From positions 1,627,303 through 1,691,302 of the forward strand of contig NZ_OY761553.1 of the NCBI RefSeq assembly GCF_963664735.1: DNA of 64,000 bases, in the 5' to 3' direction. The position numbers were made by a program, and so were the translations under genes. How positions within the stretch are numbered: the stretch's first letter is position 1; every line of letters begins with the position of its first letter. Below are positions 25,976 to 35,412 of this stretch, one piece after another. Origin of the DNA: an uncultured Cohaesibacter sp. GTDB taxonomy: Bacteria > Pseudomonadota > Alphaproteobacteria > Rhizobiales > Cohaesibacteraceae. Under the pieces are notes generated by a model. It had not been told where the DNA came from. It worked only from the letters and a program-made list of their open reading frames with translations, and ran no database searches.

Positions 25976-26009
25976 CCGGTCTGAAGAGATAAACCAGCCT
26001 TCAGACCGG
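25976..26009. terminator. Strong hairpin between wrbA and the hydroquinone reductase gene
   Basis: CCGGTCTGAA (25976-25985) pairs with TTCAGACCGG (26000-26009), ten perfect base pairs around a 14-base loop. On the plus strand no T-run follows. A seven-base A-run lies just before it, so read on the minus strand it is a proper terminator, although no minus-strand gene is known here. It may act as a weak terminator or a transcript-stability element for wrbA. Confidence 0.6.
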
Positions 26010-26045
26010 AAACTTAAATGAAAAAACAATAAGGAAGGAAGCGCT

Positions 26046-27032
26046 ATGGGACTGCTCGTTGATGGAAAATGGCATGATCAATGGTATGACACCAAATCCA
26101 CCGGTGGGCGGTTTGTGCGCAAGGACTCCGCTTTTCGCAATTGGGTAACGGCTGATGGGTCTGCGGGTCCGACAGGCGAAGCGGGATTCAAGGCCGAGGC
26201 AGGACGGTATCATCTCTATGTGTCCTATGCCTGCCCCTGGGCTCACCGTACCCTCATCTTTCGCGCCCTGAAGGGACTGGAAGACATGATCTCTGTTTCC
26301 GTGGTCAACAGCTTCATGGGCGAGAATGGCTGGACTTTCGAAGAGGCGGACGGCGTCATCCCCGATCCCCTCTTCGGAGCCCGCTATTTGCACGAGATCT
26401 ACACCAAGGCAGACCCGGTCTATTCGGGCCGTGTCACGGTGCCTGTGCTATGGGACAAGAAAACCGGCACGATCGTTTCCAATGAATCTTCGGAAATCAT
26501 CCGCATGCTCAATTCTGCCTTCGACGGCATTGGAGCAAAGGCTGGCGACTATTGGCCAGAGCACCATCGCGCAGAAATCGAAGAACTCAACGAGCGCATC
26601 TACAACACCGTGAACAATGGGGTTTACAAAGCCGGTTTCGCGACCACGCAGGCAGCCTATGAAGAGGCTTTGACACCTCTGTTTGAAACGCTGGACTGGC
26701 TCGAAGAGCGGCTTTCAAAATCACGCTACCTATTGGACTATGGCCAGACTGAAGCTGACTGGCGCCTGTTTACGACGCTGATCCGCTTTGACTCGGTCTA
26801 TTATGGTCACTTCAAGTGTAATCTGCGCTCGATCGAATCCTATCCGAACCTGTCAAACTATGTCCGCGATCTCTACCAGCAATCCGGTGTCGCCAAAACA
26901 GTTCGGATGGATCACATCAAAAACCACTATTATGCCAGCCACGACATGATCAACCCGACCCGTATCGTGCCTAAGGGGCCGGAAATTGACTATGGCCGTC
27001 CGCATAACAGGGTCAAACTCAAAGCCGCCTAG
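26046..27032 (+). CDS. yqjG: Glutathionyl-hydroquinone reductase (Xi-class GST)
   Basis: Enzyme of 328 residues that removes glutathione from S-glutathionyl-hydroquinones and related adducts. The thioredoxin-fold domain carries the catalytic cysteine in YACPWAHRTLI near residue 63, the Xi-class signature. Residues about 175-300 form the helical GST domain with RLFTTLIRFDSVYYGHFKCN, also typical of YqjG/PcpF. An AAGGAAGG box precedes the ATG. Its place after pirin and wrbA supports a role in quinone detoxification. The symbol follows the E. coli homologue. Confidence 0.93.
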   Translation: MGLLVDGKWHDQWYDTKSTGGRFVRKDSAFRNWVTADGSAGPTGEAGFKAEAGRYHLYVSYACPWAHRTLIFRALKGLEDMISVSVVNSFMGENGWTFEEADGVIPDPLFGARYLHEIYTKADPVYSGRVTVPVLWDKKTGTIVSNESSEIIRMLNSAFDGIGAKAGDYWPEHHRAEIEELNERIYNTVNNGVYKAGFATTQAAYEEALTPLFETLDWLEERLSKSRYLLDYGQTEADWRLFTTLIRFDSVYYGHFKCNLRSIESYPNLSNYVRDLYQQSGVAKTVRMDHIKNHYYASHDMINPTRIVPKGPEIDYGRPHNRVKLKAA

Positions 27033-27061
27033 ATATCTGGCAGAATTTCCGCACATACAAA

Positions 27062-27105
27062 CAAGGCCGCGTCAGGCGGGATGCATGGTCCCCATGGCGG
27101 CCTTG
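27062..27105. terminator. Hairpin between convergent yqjG-like and LacI genes
   Basis: CAAGGCCGC (27062-27070) pairs with GCGGCCTTG (27097-27105). It fills the 85-base gap between two convergent genes and is placed as a bidirectional terminator, but has a 26-base loop and no T-run. Confidence 0.4.
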
Positions 27106-27117
27106 GTTGATGGACAG

Positions 27118-28128
27118 CTAAATTGCTGCGCAGGAATTTCTTTCAATCAGTTCGCAACTTATGAGGTTGACGAAGTTGGTGGCGTGTTTTCCGTCCACGA
27201 TCTCCATCACGGCTCGGCGTCCCATTTCGAAATAGGGTAGCCTGACAGTGGTAAGCTGTGGCCGGATAAGTTCCGAGATGGCTTTGAAGTCGTCGAATCC
27301 TATGACAGACAAATCATCCGGCACATGCAACCCCATGTCTGACGCTGCATTCATAACCATCATTGCTATGCGATCATTGCCACAGATTATTGCTGACGGA
27401 CGATCTGGAGCGGAAAGCACTTCCTTGGCCTTCTCGTAGGCAATATAGGTTTCGCCTATGTCGAAATATCCAGAGACCCCCAGATGATACTTATCGGAAC
27501 CGAGTGACACGCCCTGTTTGGCCATGGCTTTCGAGATTCCTTTCAAGCGAAGAGAGGTCGCCGGGTCTTCATGCGGCAAAGAAATCACAGCAATGTTCCG
27601 GTGCCCCAACTGCAACAGATGGGAGGCTTGCAAAAAACCGCCTTCTTCGTCATCAGGTAAAATAATCTTGCCGTTGCTATTGACCGGAGTGCAGTTCATG
27701 TAAACCACACTGTCATCGCCAAACAAATCTGCATGATTGACATATTGACGAAAACGGCATGCATAGATGAAACCGTTTGCCTTATAGGCACGAAACATAC
27801 GGCAGACACCTGCCAGATTCTGAGTTTCGTGCTCAAGTGATCCCACAAGAAGAATGCGACCACTTTCCAGCGCCTGTGCCTGAGCGCCGCGAAGCAACTC
27901 GACAGAATAAGGCGACGTTGCCACATCGTCTGCGATAAATCCAATGAAAGCAAACTGATCCAAGCTATTCAGCTTATTGGTGTATTTTTCCAAATACCCC
28001 GTTTGTTCAGCCACCTCGTAGATTCGTTTGGCAGTCTCTTCACTTGAGCATCTCTTACCACGCAAAGTAAGTGACACCGTTTTATTAGAGACGCCAACTT
28101 CTCTAGCAATATCTGCTAAAGTTGTCAT
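27118..28128 (-). CDS. LacI-family transcriptional regulator
   Basis: Repressor of 336 residues. The N-terminal helix-turn-helix reads MTTLADIAREVGVSNKTVSL with hinge residues to about 55, and residues 60-330 are a periplasmic-binding-protein-like sugar sensor (ICGNDRIAMMVMNAASDMGL and VIGFDDF are typical). ATG 28128 was chosen because the helix-turn-helix must be at the N-terminus; a GGGGTGGG stretch upstream can serve as ribosome-binding site. The target is unknown. The nearest divergent gene is the EamA transporter, 580 bases away, and no sugar operon is adjacent, so it may act on distant genes. Confidence 0.92.
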   Translation of the reverse strand: MTTLADIAREVGVSNKTVSLTLRGKRCSSEETAKRIYEVAEQTGYLEKYTNKLNSLDQFAFIGFIADDVATSPYSVELLRGAQAQALESGRILLVGSLEHETQNLAGVCRMFRAYKANGFIYACRFRQYVNHADLFGDDSVVYMNCTPVNSNGKIILPDDEEGGFLQASHLLQLGHRNIAVISLPHEDPATSLRLKGISKAMAKQGVSLGSDKYHLGVSGYFDIGETYIAYEKAKEVLSAPDRPSAIICGNDRIAMMVMNAASDMGLHVPDDLSVIGFDDFKAISELIRPQLTTVRLPYFEMGRRAVMEIVDGKHATNFVNLISCELIERNSCAAI

Positions 28129-28710
28129 TGCCCACCCCACGGAAATATTAACAACGCTTTGCTGCCCGAACCCCAAATACAGGTAGAAAAGCGGAAACGC
28201 ATACGTAGCTTATCTGATATGATCACCTTAGTATTTACATGCAAAATAAGGGAAAATATGAGCAGATATGCTGACCCAAGATAAGAATCGCCATCAGATA
28301 ATGTCGATTCTGTCTTTTATTGTCAAAATTGCGTTAAGTTTGCAAATAGAAATTTAATTAGCCGTTGTTTCTAAATCAGATTTATTGACTTCAACGCAGT
28401 CGCGCAATTCTTTTTTTCAATTTATTGGTTTACAATGAGAAATATATATAAATTTCTTAATTCAATTATTTGTTTTGTTTATATCCAAAATTTCGTTACA
28501 AAAGACTAATCATCAATTGCATTATCCAAATCACGCGCGCACTTACAAAAATAGCCTTGTGATCAGTCAAACCGTCAGTTATGGATGTATTTAAACAATT
28601 TTGGCGATGCAGGGCAGAGCCATACATCGCAATATCGGCCCCATTCCGCAAGAAGAATCCAGACAAATATCCTTGCATCAGAGCAAGGGTCCTCAGCGAA
28701 AGCTTCGTTC
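28129..28710. other. AT-rich gap between LacI and EamA-transporter genes
   Basis: About 580 bases, clearly richer in A and T than the neighbours, especially 28300-28500. It must hold two divergent promoters. I see no long inverted repeat of LacI type and no credible open frame; the reading frame of the transporter continues upstream to 28585 but without a ribosome-binding site. Confidence 0.4.
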
Positions 28711-29586
28711 ATGCCTTCCATTCGTTCACCGAGAAATCTCGGCATTATGTTCGCGATCCTGGCCTCGATCATATTCTCAATGCACGATGCAGTTTCAAAG
28801 CTTCTCGTCGTGGATCATTCTGTGTGGTTTATCATGATGGTTCGTTACTGGTTCCACTTGATCGTTGCCATCATCTGGGCGCTGATGAGCAAAGAAGGTC
28901 TGCGAGAGGCGATCAAAACACCCCGACCATTTCTTCAAATACTACGCGGTATCTTGCTCGTTACTGAAATCGCTCTGATCATCTATGCTTATAGTATGCT
29001 GGGACTGGCCGAAGTTACCACGATCATCATGGTTCATCCTCTTCTCGTTACGGGTCTGGCGGCGCTCTTCTTGGGTGAAGTCGTGGGTTGGCACAGGATC
29101 GGCGCATTGTTGGTGGGCTTGCTGGGTTTGGGTGTCATCATGCAACCAAGCGGCAATATTTTCGGTTACGGGGGCTTTGTTGCGCTGGCGGCCACAACGG
29201 CATTTGCGCTTTATCAGCTGTTCACGAGGCTCGCCAGCCGACATGACAGCACTTTGACGTCCTTCTTCTATGCTGGTTTGATCGGGGTGATCCTGACTAC
29301 CTGGCCGGGCTTGAAGATGGCTCCGGATTGGGCCACCATGAACTGGCCTCTATTGGCAGGGGCCTGCATTTTCAGTACGGCAGCGCATTTCAGCGTCATG
29401 AAAGCCTTGTCTCTCACCGAAGCCAGTGCAATTCAGCCCTTTACCTATATGCAAATTGTCTGGTCCATCCCCATCGGCTTTGCCGTCTTTGGCGCTCTTC
29501 CAATATGGTCAACCATTCTGGGAGCCATCATGATTGTGGGGGCCGGTCTCTATGCGATTTACAGAGGTCGGGTGCAACCCTCCTGA
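28711..29586 (+). CDS. DMT-superfamily (EamA) transporter
   Basis: Inner-membrane transporter of 291 residues with about ten membrane segments arranged as two EamA repeats (residues ~10-140 and ~150-285), the standard size for this family. ATG 28711 leaves a short N-terminus (MPSIRSPRN) before the first helix; an upstream in-frame ATG at 28585 would add 42 polar residues with no family match. Members export amino acids, nucleosides or other metabolites; the substrate cannot be told from sequence. It stands alone between the LacI and stress-protein genes. Confidence 0.87.
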   Translation: MPSIRSPRNLGIMFAILASIIFSMHDAVSKLLVVDHSVWFIMMVRYWFHLIVAIIWALMSKEGLREAIKTPRPFLQILRGILLVTEIALIIYAYSMLGLAEVTTIIMVHPLLVTGLAALFLGEVVGWHRIGALLVGLLGLGVIMQPSGNIFGYGGFVALAATTAFALYQLFTRLASRHDSTLTSFFYAGLIGVILTTWPGLKMAPDWATMNWPLLAGACIFSTAAHFSVMKALSLTEASAIQPFTYMQIVWSIPIGFAVFGALPIWSTILGAIMIVGAGLYAIYRGRVQPS

Positions 29587-30027
29587 CCAACGTCAAACGA
29601 GATGACTTTTCGTACACCGAAAGCCGCAAGCAAAGCAAATATCGGTCACAAGAGGGGGCTCAGCCCCCCTTGCTTGAGAATTATGACTATATTCCATATT
29701 GTTAGAGCAATGCTCCCTCACCTATCATGGGGTCAAGGGTTCGATGGTGGATCGGCATCTAGGTCGTTGGTCTGTTGCATCACTTGTCGGCAGATTTTTT
29801 TAATTTCCCACGCGCCTCGGCACTGAACAAGACACAACAACAAGACCACAATGGTTTGACTGTTTGATGCTGAAGCAGATGCCAACTGCAGTGCGATCCA
29901 AACGTGCTGCCCAGGTCCCCGCTAGTTCCCTTTCTGGAGCGCTGCGTCCGGCCCGAGTATGCCACCAATATTCGTGTTTCGGCCTGCCCGATCGCTGAAC
30001 CCAGCGGAGTGAGAAGGAGGAAGCACC
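29587..30027. other. Gap with a GC stem-loop after the EamA-transporter gene
   Basis: About 440 bases. GGGGGC-TCA-GCCCCC at 29654-29668 is a hairpin about 70 bases after the transporter stop and may end that transcript, although no T-run follows. The remainder up to the stress-protein gene shows no open frame that looks coding. A strong AAGGAGGA ribosome-binding site lies at its right end. Confidence 0.45.
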
Positions 30028-30858
30028 ATGACCATCAAAAGTATTCTTTACGCCTATTGTGGCGAACAGGATGAAGACAGTGGGCTTGATTTTGCCATCA
30101 AACTTGCCCAACGCTATGATGCCTGGCTTGCTGGCGTCATCCGGCATGGCTACTCAAAAATGGAACGGCGCATTGCCACCATTGTCTCTGATGAAGTGCA
30201 TCTTGCCGTAAAAGCTGCAGAGAAGAAGCGGATTGATGACATCACCAGCCGCTTCCACGAGACCGTAAGTGCCGCAGGCCTTGCCGAGCGCTCAAATTTC
30301 ATCGACATCGAACCTCATATGATGATGTCTATCTCAGAGATTGCGCGCTGCTATGACTTTGTGGTCACAGGCAATCATCCAGAGGATGAAAATTTCGAGT
30401 TTCTGGCTGCCTATCCGGACAGGATCGCACTGCAAAGCGGCAGGCCTGTCATTGTGGTGCCCGATGGCTACAAGACCCATGGCCCAGCCAAAAAGATCCT
30501 GATTGCATGGGATGGCAAGCGAACCATTGCCAGAGCTATCGGCGATGCCATGCCAGTTTTGGAGAAGCACACGGATGTTACCCTTTTGACAGTAGGTCCA
30601 TCTCATACGGTGGATCAGCATCCTGACGGGGGCATTATGGCACTGTTTGCACGCCATGATGTGAAGGCAGAGCATATTCACGACAGAGGCGTGGGCCGCT
30701 CAGTTGCTGAAACCATCGTTCAAACCGCCGATGAATTGGGCTCGGACCTGATCATCATGGGGGCCTATGAGCATTCCAAATTCTCGCAGGATCTTTTCGG
30801 AGGGGTTACCACTGAAATGCTGAAAAGCGTTCATGTACCGGTGTTCATGGCTCACTGA
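30028..30858 (+). CDS. Universal stress protein, tandem UspA domains
   Basis: Cytoplasmic stress protein of 276 residues with two UspA-like domains (about 1-145 and 150-276). The second has the nucleotide-binding style end ADELGSDLIIMGAYEHSKFSQDLFGGVTTEMLK, close to the G-2x-G-9x-GS/T motif. The first domain is degenerate. The ATG has an AAGGAGGA box eight bases upstream, implying strong translation. Such proteins are often induced by oxygen limitation or starvation. It converges with the alcohol dehydrogenase gene. Its exact role is unknown. Confidence 0.88.
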   Translation: MTIKSILYAYCGEQDEDSGLDFAIKLAQRYDAWLAGVIRHGYSKMERRIATIVSDEVHLAVKAAEKKRIDDITSRFHETVSAAGLAERSNFIDIEPHMMMSISEIARCYDFVVTGNHPEDENFEFLAAYPDRIALQSGRPVIVVPDGYKTHGPAKKILIAWDGKRTIARAIGDAMPVLEKHTDVTLLTVGPSHTVDQHPDGGIMALFARHDVKAEHIHDRGVGRSVAETIVQTADELGSDLIIMGAYEHSKFSQDLFGGVTTEMLKSVHVPVFMAH

Positions 30859-30941
30859 GCAAAATATCGCTGTTTGACCATGGCGAGTGCGCCGGATGGG
30901 CCGATGCATCTCTTGCACTGAGCATCAGCCCTAAAAGGCCT

Positions 30942-32123
30942 CTAGCTGGCAGCTTGAAGAATAGCAATCAGGTCTTTCTCTGTAAGAGGAACCGGATTGC
31001 CTTTCATGGAAGATGCTGCGGCTGAGGCTTTGGCGACAGATGGGACTTGAGCCTCGGAAAGGCCCAGTTCCGAAAGACCGGGCAATGCGTTGGCGCTGGA
31101 CCAGCTCGCCAATCGGTCAAACGCCTGATCGGCGGGGCATCCCAAGGCTCCGCCGATCCAGCTTTTCACGTCTGCAAAGCGCGCGATCAGGCTTTGCCTT
31201 GTTTCCTCTCCCAAGTCTGGCGAAAGCTGAACCGCGCGTTCATTGGCAATCAAAACGTGAGGCAGAAGCGTGCCGCACAATGCGCCATGGGCGGCACCTG
31301 TAACGCCCCCAAGAACGCCAGCCAGTCCGTGAACAGCGCCAAGGCCGGCATTGGCCAGAGCCAAACCACCGCACAGGCTCGCCCAGGCCATATCGTCACG
31401 CGCAGGCTTTGTTTCAGCTTGCATCAAGTGAACCAGAGCAGATATGCCTTTGGGAATGGCATCCCGGCAAATGAGATCAGTCATTCTATTGGCCTTGCAG
31501 GAAAGATATGGCTCAATGACTTGCGTTACGGCATCAAGCCCACTTGCCAGCGTAATGGCGCGGGGCAGATGATCTGTCAATGCAGGATCGACGATCGCTA
31601 GCGTTGGTACCATTCTGGCATCTCGCAAGGAGACTTTTCGCGATGCCTCAGGAACTGTCAGCACCGCATTCTTTGTAACTTCCGCTCCAGTGCCTGCTGT
31701 GGTAGGCAACGCAGCAAAGGGCAATGGTGCTTTCTCCAGAGGCAGTCCCTTTCCAACCACTTCCAGATAGTCCAGAACAGGCCTATCCGCCGGAACAAGT
31801 GCCGCCAATGCTTTGCCTGCATCGATCACCGCGCCACCACCGATCGCAATCACGGCTTTGACTTTGGTAGCCTTGGCATAGGCCACCCCTTCCTCCACGA
31901 GCGCAATGTCAGGCTCTTTGGGCACCGAAAAATTTGCAACTTCATGGCCCATCTCCACCAATGCCTCATATAGCCATCCCGCTCGCTTGCCATCGCTGCC
32001 ATGGACAAGAAGCAGAGGAGAGCCAAGCTTTGCCAATTCGGCAACAGACCTGATGGCCGAATTACGCCCAAAGGAAATGGTCGTTGCAGTCATGAACTGA
32101 AAGGATGAAGAAGCGAAGGACAT
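30942..32123 (-). CDS. Iron-containing alcohol dehydrogenase
   Basis: Group III alcohol dehydrogenase of 393 residues. The NAD-binding half has GGGAVIDAGKALAAL near 97-111 and LPTTAGTGAEVTKNAV near 137-152. The metal site has Asp in SGLDAVTQVIEPY and histidines in GAVHGLAG and GAAHGALC. Where the usual motif is DAxTHxxE this protein has glutamine for the first metal-binding histidine; a set of related dehydrogenases shares that glutamine, so activity is not ruled out. The likely job is aldehyde or alcohol interconversion in fermentation, given pflB next door (divergent). Substrate unknown. Confidence 0.9.
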   Translation of the reverse strand: MSFASSSFQFMTATTISFGRNSAIRSVAELAKLGSPLLLVHGSDGKRAGWLYEALVEMGHEVANFSVPKEPDIALVEEGVAYAKATKVKAVIAIGGGAVIDAGKALAALVPADRPVLDYLEVVGKGLPLEKAPLPFAALPTTAGTGAEVTKNAVLTVPEASRKVSLRDARMVPTLAIVDPALTDHLPRAITLASGLDAVTQVIEPYLSCKANRMTDLICRDAIPKGISALVHLMQAETKPARDDMAWASLCGGLALANAGLGAVHGLAGVLGGVTGAAHGALCGTLLPHVLIANERAVQLSPDLGEETRQSLIARFADVKSWIGGALGCPADQAFDRLASWSSANALPGLSELGLSEAQVPSVAKASAAASSMKGNPVPLTEKDLIAILQAAS

Positions 32124-32887
32124 GAAGTAGCTCCCTGAGAATATCAGCTAAAAGGGCAAACCATCCGCGCTCGATTGGAGAGCACTTGGCCGCATTTCAT
32201 ATCAAACGGCGCTTGCGGCTTTGCCGTCAAGAGAGGAAATCCGTTGGGCACTGGCTTTACCATTGTGCACCGCAACGATTGCATTGACAAAAATCACGAT
32301 ATTTCGGGAAAATCCAGTCACGCACCTATCATTTTTCACTTTGCGACTCTCCTTAGGCACATGCACCCAGCGCATAGCTAAATCCCACTTTCAAAAAACT
32401 ACCTAAAACCAAAGGATTAGTCTCAATTAATAAGTTCGATCACTTGCCTACTTTTGCGTTGCGGTGCAAAAACCCCGTCCTTATAAGTGTTTATACGGAA
32501 TTATTTGCTCTAAATATGCATGTTTCGAGCACATCTTTTTCCGCTTAGCACCTCCATTGAGCTATGCATTTAATGCAAATCGCTCATTCCAGCTACTATC
32601 CCATTGTTTTTAAAAGCTTTTTCTTAACGATTTTAGGACCATTCAGATTGCGTCATGATGGTGCTTTGTTATATACTGCCTTCGAAAGTCAAGGAGGGAG
32701 TTCTTATAAGAACAAGGCTGCAAATCTTCAAACGCTCCAACCTTGCGGAAACCCAGGCGACTGACTTGTATCAATCGAGTGAAGCACAACGCTCGAAACG
32801 GGTTAGCTATGCCAAAATGATGGTTCTCGATACCATCAAAAGAACACGGAACCCGAATATACTCGTTTAACTGTGAGGATACCGAAA
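32124..32887. promoter_or_regulatory. Divergent control region of Fe-ADH and pflB
   Basis: A 764-base gap with two divergent promoters. TTGAC-AAAA-ATCAC at 32284-32297 resembles the FNR box at eight of ten positions and lies about 160 bases upstream of the alcohol dehydrogenase start and 600 bases from pflB. TGCATT-T-AATGCA, a perfect palindrome, sits at 32565-32577. A TGAGGA ribosome-binding site precedes pflB at 32874-32879. Short open frames such as 32655-32870 lack ribosome-binding sites. The long leader suggests complex anaerobic control of pflB. Confidence 0.4.
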
Positions 32888-35143
32888 ATGAACTATATGA
32901 GTGACAAACCCGTTGTTGCCGATCCATGGCAGGGGTTTTCCGATGGTGAATGGCGCAATAAAGTTGATACGCGCGGCTTCATTCAGGAAAACTACACTCC
33001 ATATGAAGGCGACGACAGCTTCCTCGCAGATGCTACAGACCGCACCAAGAAACTTTGGGAAGAACTTGGTGATCTATTGAAACAGGAACGTGAAAAAGGC
33101 GTTCTGGCTGTTTCCATGATCCCTGCTTCCATTACTGCTCACGACGCCGGTTATATCAACAAAGAACTCGAAATCATCGTTGGCCTGCAGACAGACGCTC
33201 CTCTGAAACGTGCGATCATGCCAAACGGTGGCTATCGTATGGTTGAAGCCAGCCTTGATGCCTACGATTTCCCACATGACGAGAATGTTGCCGAAATCTG
33301 GAACAAATATCGCAAGAGCCACAACCAGGGCGTTTTTGACGTATATACCCCAGACATCAAAGCCTGCCGTCACTCTGGTGTGATCACCGGTCTTCCAGAT
33401 GCTTATGGCCGTGGCCGTATCATCGGTGACTATCGCCGTGTTGCTCTTTACGGTATCGACTTCCTGCGTGAACAGAAAAAAGTTGAATTCGCAGAACTCA
33501 ACGATGCAGTCTTCACCGACGACATCCTGCGCACTCGCGAAGAGCTGAGCGAACAGTTCCGTGCTCTTGCTGAGCTGAAAGAAATGGGCTTGAAATATGG
33601 CATCGACATGTCCAAGCCAGCTACAAACGCTCGCGAAGCTATCCAGTTCACCTACCTTGCATATCTGGCTTCTGTTAAAGAACAGAACGGTGCTGCAATG
33701 TCTCTGGGTCGTGTTTCCACCTTCCTCGACATCTATGTAAAACGCGACATCGATGCTGGTCTTCTTACCGAAGAACAGGCACAGGAAATGGTCGACGACT
33801 TCATCATCAAACTCCGCCTCGTTCGCTTCCTGCGTACGCCGGAATATGATGAACTGTTCTCTGGCGATCCAGTATGGGTTACCGAAAGCCTTGGTGGTAT
33901 GGGTCTTGATGGCCGCACCATGGTTACCAAGAGCTGCTTCCGCTTCCTGAACACCCTTTACAACCTTGGCCCTGCACCAGAACCGAACCTTACTGTTCTG
34001 TGGTCTTCCAAACTGCCTCGCGGCTGGAAAGACTTCTGCGCTAAAGTTTCCAAAGACACCAGCGCCATCCAGTATGAAAACGACGATCTGATGCGTCCGA
34101 AATGGGGCGATGATTACGGCATTGCTTGCTGCGTATCCGCAATGGCTATCGGCAAACAGATGCAGTTCTTCGGTGCTCGCGCCAACCTTGCAAAATGCAT
34201 GCTCTATGCAATCAACGGCGGTGTTGACGAAAAGACTGGCAAGACGATCGCTCATGGCTTCGAACCAATCACAGCCGACGTGCTCGACTATGATGAAGTT
34301 GTTGCCAAATACGACAAAATGATGGACTGGCTTGCTGCGACCTACGTCAAGGCTCTGAACGCTATCCATTACATGCACGACAAATATTCTTACGAACGCA
34401 TTGCAATGGCTCTGCATGACCGTGACATTCTTCGCACCATGGGTTGCGGTGTTGCTGGTCTGTCCATCGCAACTGACGCTCTTTCTGCAATCAAAAATGC
34501 GAAAGTACACGTCATCCGTAACGAAGACGGTCTTGCTGTTGACTATAAGATCGAAGGCGACTTCCCTTGCTATGGCAACAACGAAGACAGCGTTGACCAG
34601 ATCGCAGTTTGGCTGACCGAAACCTTCATGAAAAAGGTTGCTGCACAGCCTCACTTCTATCGTGATGCAATGCCTACCCAGTCTATCCTGACCATTACCT
34701 CCAACGTGGTTTATGGCAAGAAGACCGGTAACACCCCTGACGGTCGTCGTGCTGGTACTCCGTTCGCTCCGGGCGCAAACCCAATGAACGGTCGTGACAA
34801 GAAAGGCTTCGTTGCTGCAGGTGCTTCTGTTGCAAAACTGCCTTACGACTACGCTCAGGACGGCATCAGCTGGACAGCTTCTGCTACGCCTTCTTCCATG
34901 GGTCACACCGAAAAAGAGCAGGTTCGCAACCTTGCTAACTGCCTTGACGGTTTCACCGATGCTGGTGGGTTCCATGTGAACGTCAACATGCTTCGCCGCG
35001 AAACCCTTGAAGACGCAATGGATCATCCTGAGAAATATCCTCAGCTGACCGTTCGTGTTTCCGGTTACGCTGTGAACTTCATCAAGTTGACCCGCGAACA
35101 GCAGCTCGATGTTCTCAGCCGTACCTTCCATGACCACATGTAA
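32888..35143 (+). CDS. pflB: Pyruvate formate-lyase (formate acetyltransferase)
   Basis: Glycyl-radical enzyme of 751 residues converting pyruvate and CoA to acetyl-CoA and formate without oxygen. The catalytic cysteine pair is Cys414-Cys415 in GIACCVSAM, and the radical site is Gly726 in RVSGYAVNF, 25 residues from the end. Length is close to E. coli PflB (759). ATG 32888 follows a GAGGA box; a GTG five codons earlier is less likely. Codon use differs from neighbours: strongly biased to GCT, GTT, CGT, CTG and GAA, as in very highly expressed genes. It is followed by its own terminator and then pflA. No formate channel gene (focA) is present. Confidence 0.97.
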   Translation: MNYMSDKPVVADPWQGFSDGEWRNKVDTRGFIQENYTPYEGDDSFLADATDRTKKLWEELGDLLKQEREKGVLAVSMIPASITAHDAGYINKELEIIVGLQTDAPLKRAIMPNGGYRMVEASLDAYDFPHDENVAEIWNKYRKSHNQGVFDVYTPDIKACRHSGVITGLPDAYGRGRIIGDYRRVALYGIDFLREQKKVEFAELNDAVFTDDILRTREELSEQFRALAELKEMGLKYGIDMSKPATNAREAIQFTYLAYLASVKEQNGAAMSLGRVSTFLDIYVKRDIDAGLLTEEQAQEMVDDFIIKLRLVRFLRTPEYDELFSGDPVWVTESLGGMGLDGRTMVTKSCFRFLNTLYNLGPAPEPNLTVLWSSKLPRGWKDFCAKVSKDTSAIQYENDDLMRPKWGDDYGIACCVSAMAIGKQMQFFGARANLAKCMLYAINGGVDEKTGKTIAHGFEPITADVLDYDEVVAKYDKMMDWLAATYVKALNAIHYMHDKYSYERIAMALHDRDILRTMGCGVAGLSIATDALSAIKNAKVHVIRNEDGLAVDYKIEGDFPCYGNNEDSVDQIAVWLTETFMKKVAAQPHFYRDAMPTQSILTITSNVVYGKKTGNTPDGRRAGTPFAPGANPMNGRDKKGFVAAGASVAKLPYDYAQDGISWTASATPSSMGHTEKEQVRNLANCLDGFTDAGGFHVNVNMLRRETLEDAMDHPEKYPQLTVRVSGYAVNFIKLTREQQLDVLSRTFHDHM

Positions 35144-35182
35144 GGTTGAGCGCTTAAAGCTCATCTGACCTAAAACAAGACG

Positions 35183-35216
35183 AGCCGGAAAGCCCAAGCT
35201 TTTCGGCTTTTCTTTT
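35183..35216 (+). terminator. Rho-independent terminator of pflB
   Basis: AGCCGGAAAGC (35183-35193) pairs with GCTTTTCGGCT (35198-35208), eleven pairs with one G-T and a CCAA tetraloop, followed by TTTCTTTT. It lies 40 bases after pflB, so pflA is made by read-through or from its own promoter in the 200 bases that follow. Confidence 0.88.
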
Positions 35217-35412
35217 ACGCTCTCTTTGCCTGCCCGGATTGGCCACCATATCTCTGGCATGGCTCAGCCGATGATGGTAAGGAGAAACGACGATAGTTTG
35301 AGCCATCTGATCAGGCTTGCTTATCGCACCAGATTTACCGCTTTCTCATCCCCCGATGAGGAACGGCAAGAGACCAAACGAGACCACTTGTTCCCCTAAA
35401 GGAGGACCGGCC

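Noticed and set aside
29780-29968. A 62-codon minus-strand open frame upstream of the universal stress protein gene
   Set aside because: Composition is rich in Cys, Trp and Ser with no ribosome-binding site, typical of a chance frame.
32565-32577. Palindrome TGCATT-T-AATGCA considered as a regulator site for pflB
   Set aside because: It is about 310 bases from the start codon and matches no known operator type, so it is noted only in the gap description.
32655-32870. A 71-codon open frame directly upstream of pflB
   Set aside because: No ribosome-binding site and no protein-like composition; more likely part of the pflB leader.
33074-35260. A 728-codon open frame antisense to pflB
   Set aside because: It is the mirror of a strongly biased gene, lacks any family feature or ribosome-binding site, and the protein is rich in low-plausibility His, Phe and Val runs. 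pflB fully explains the region.
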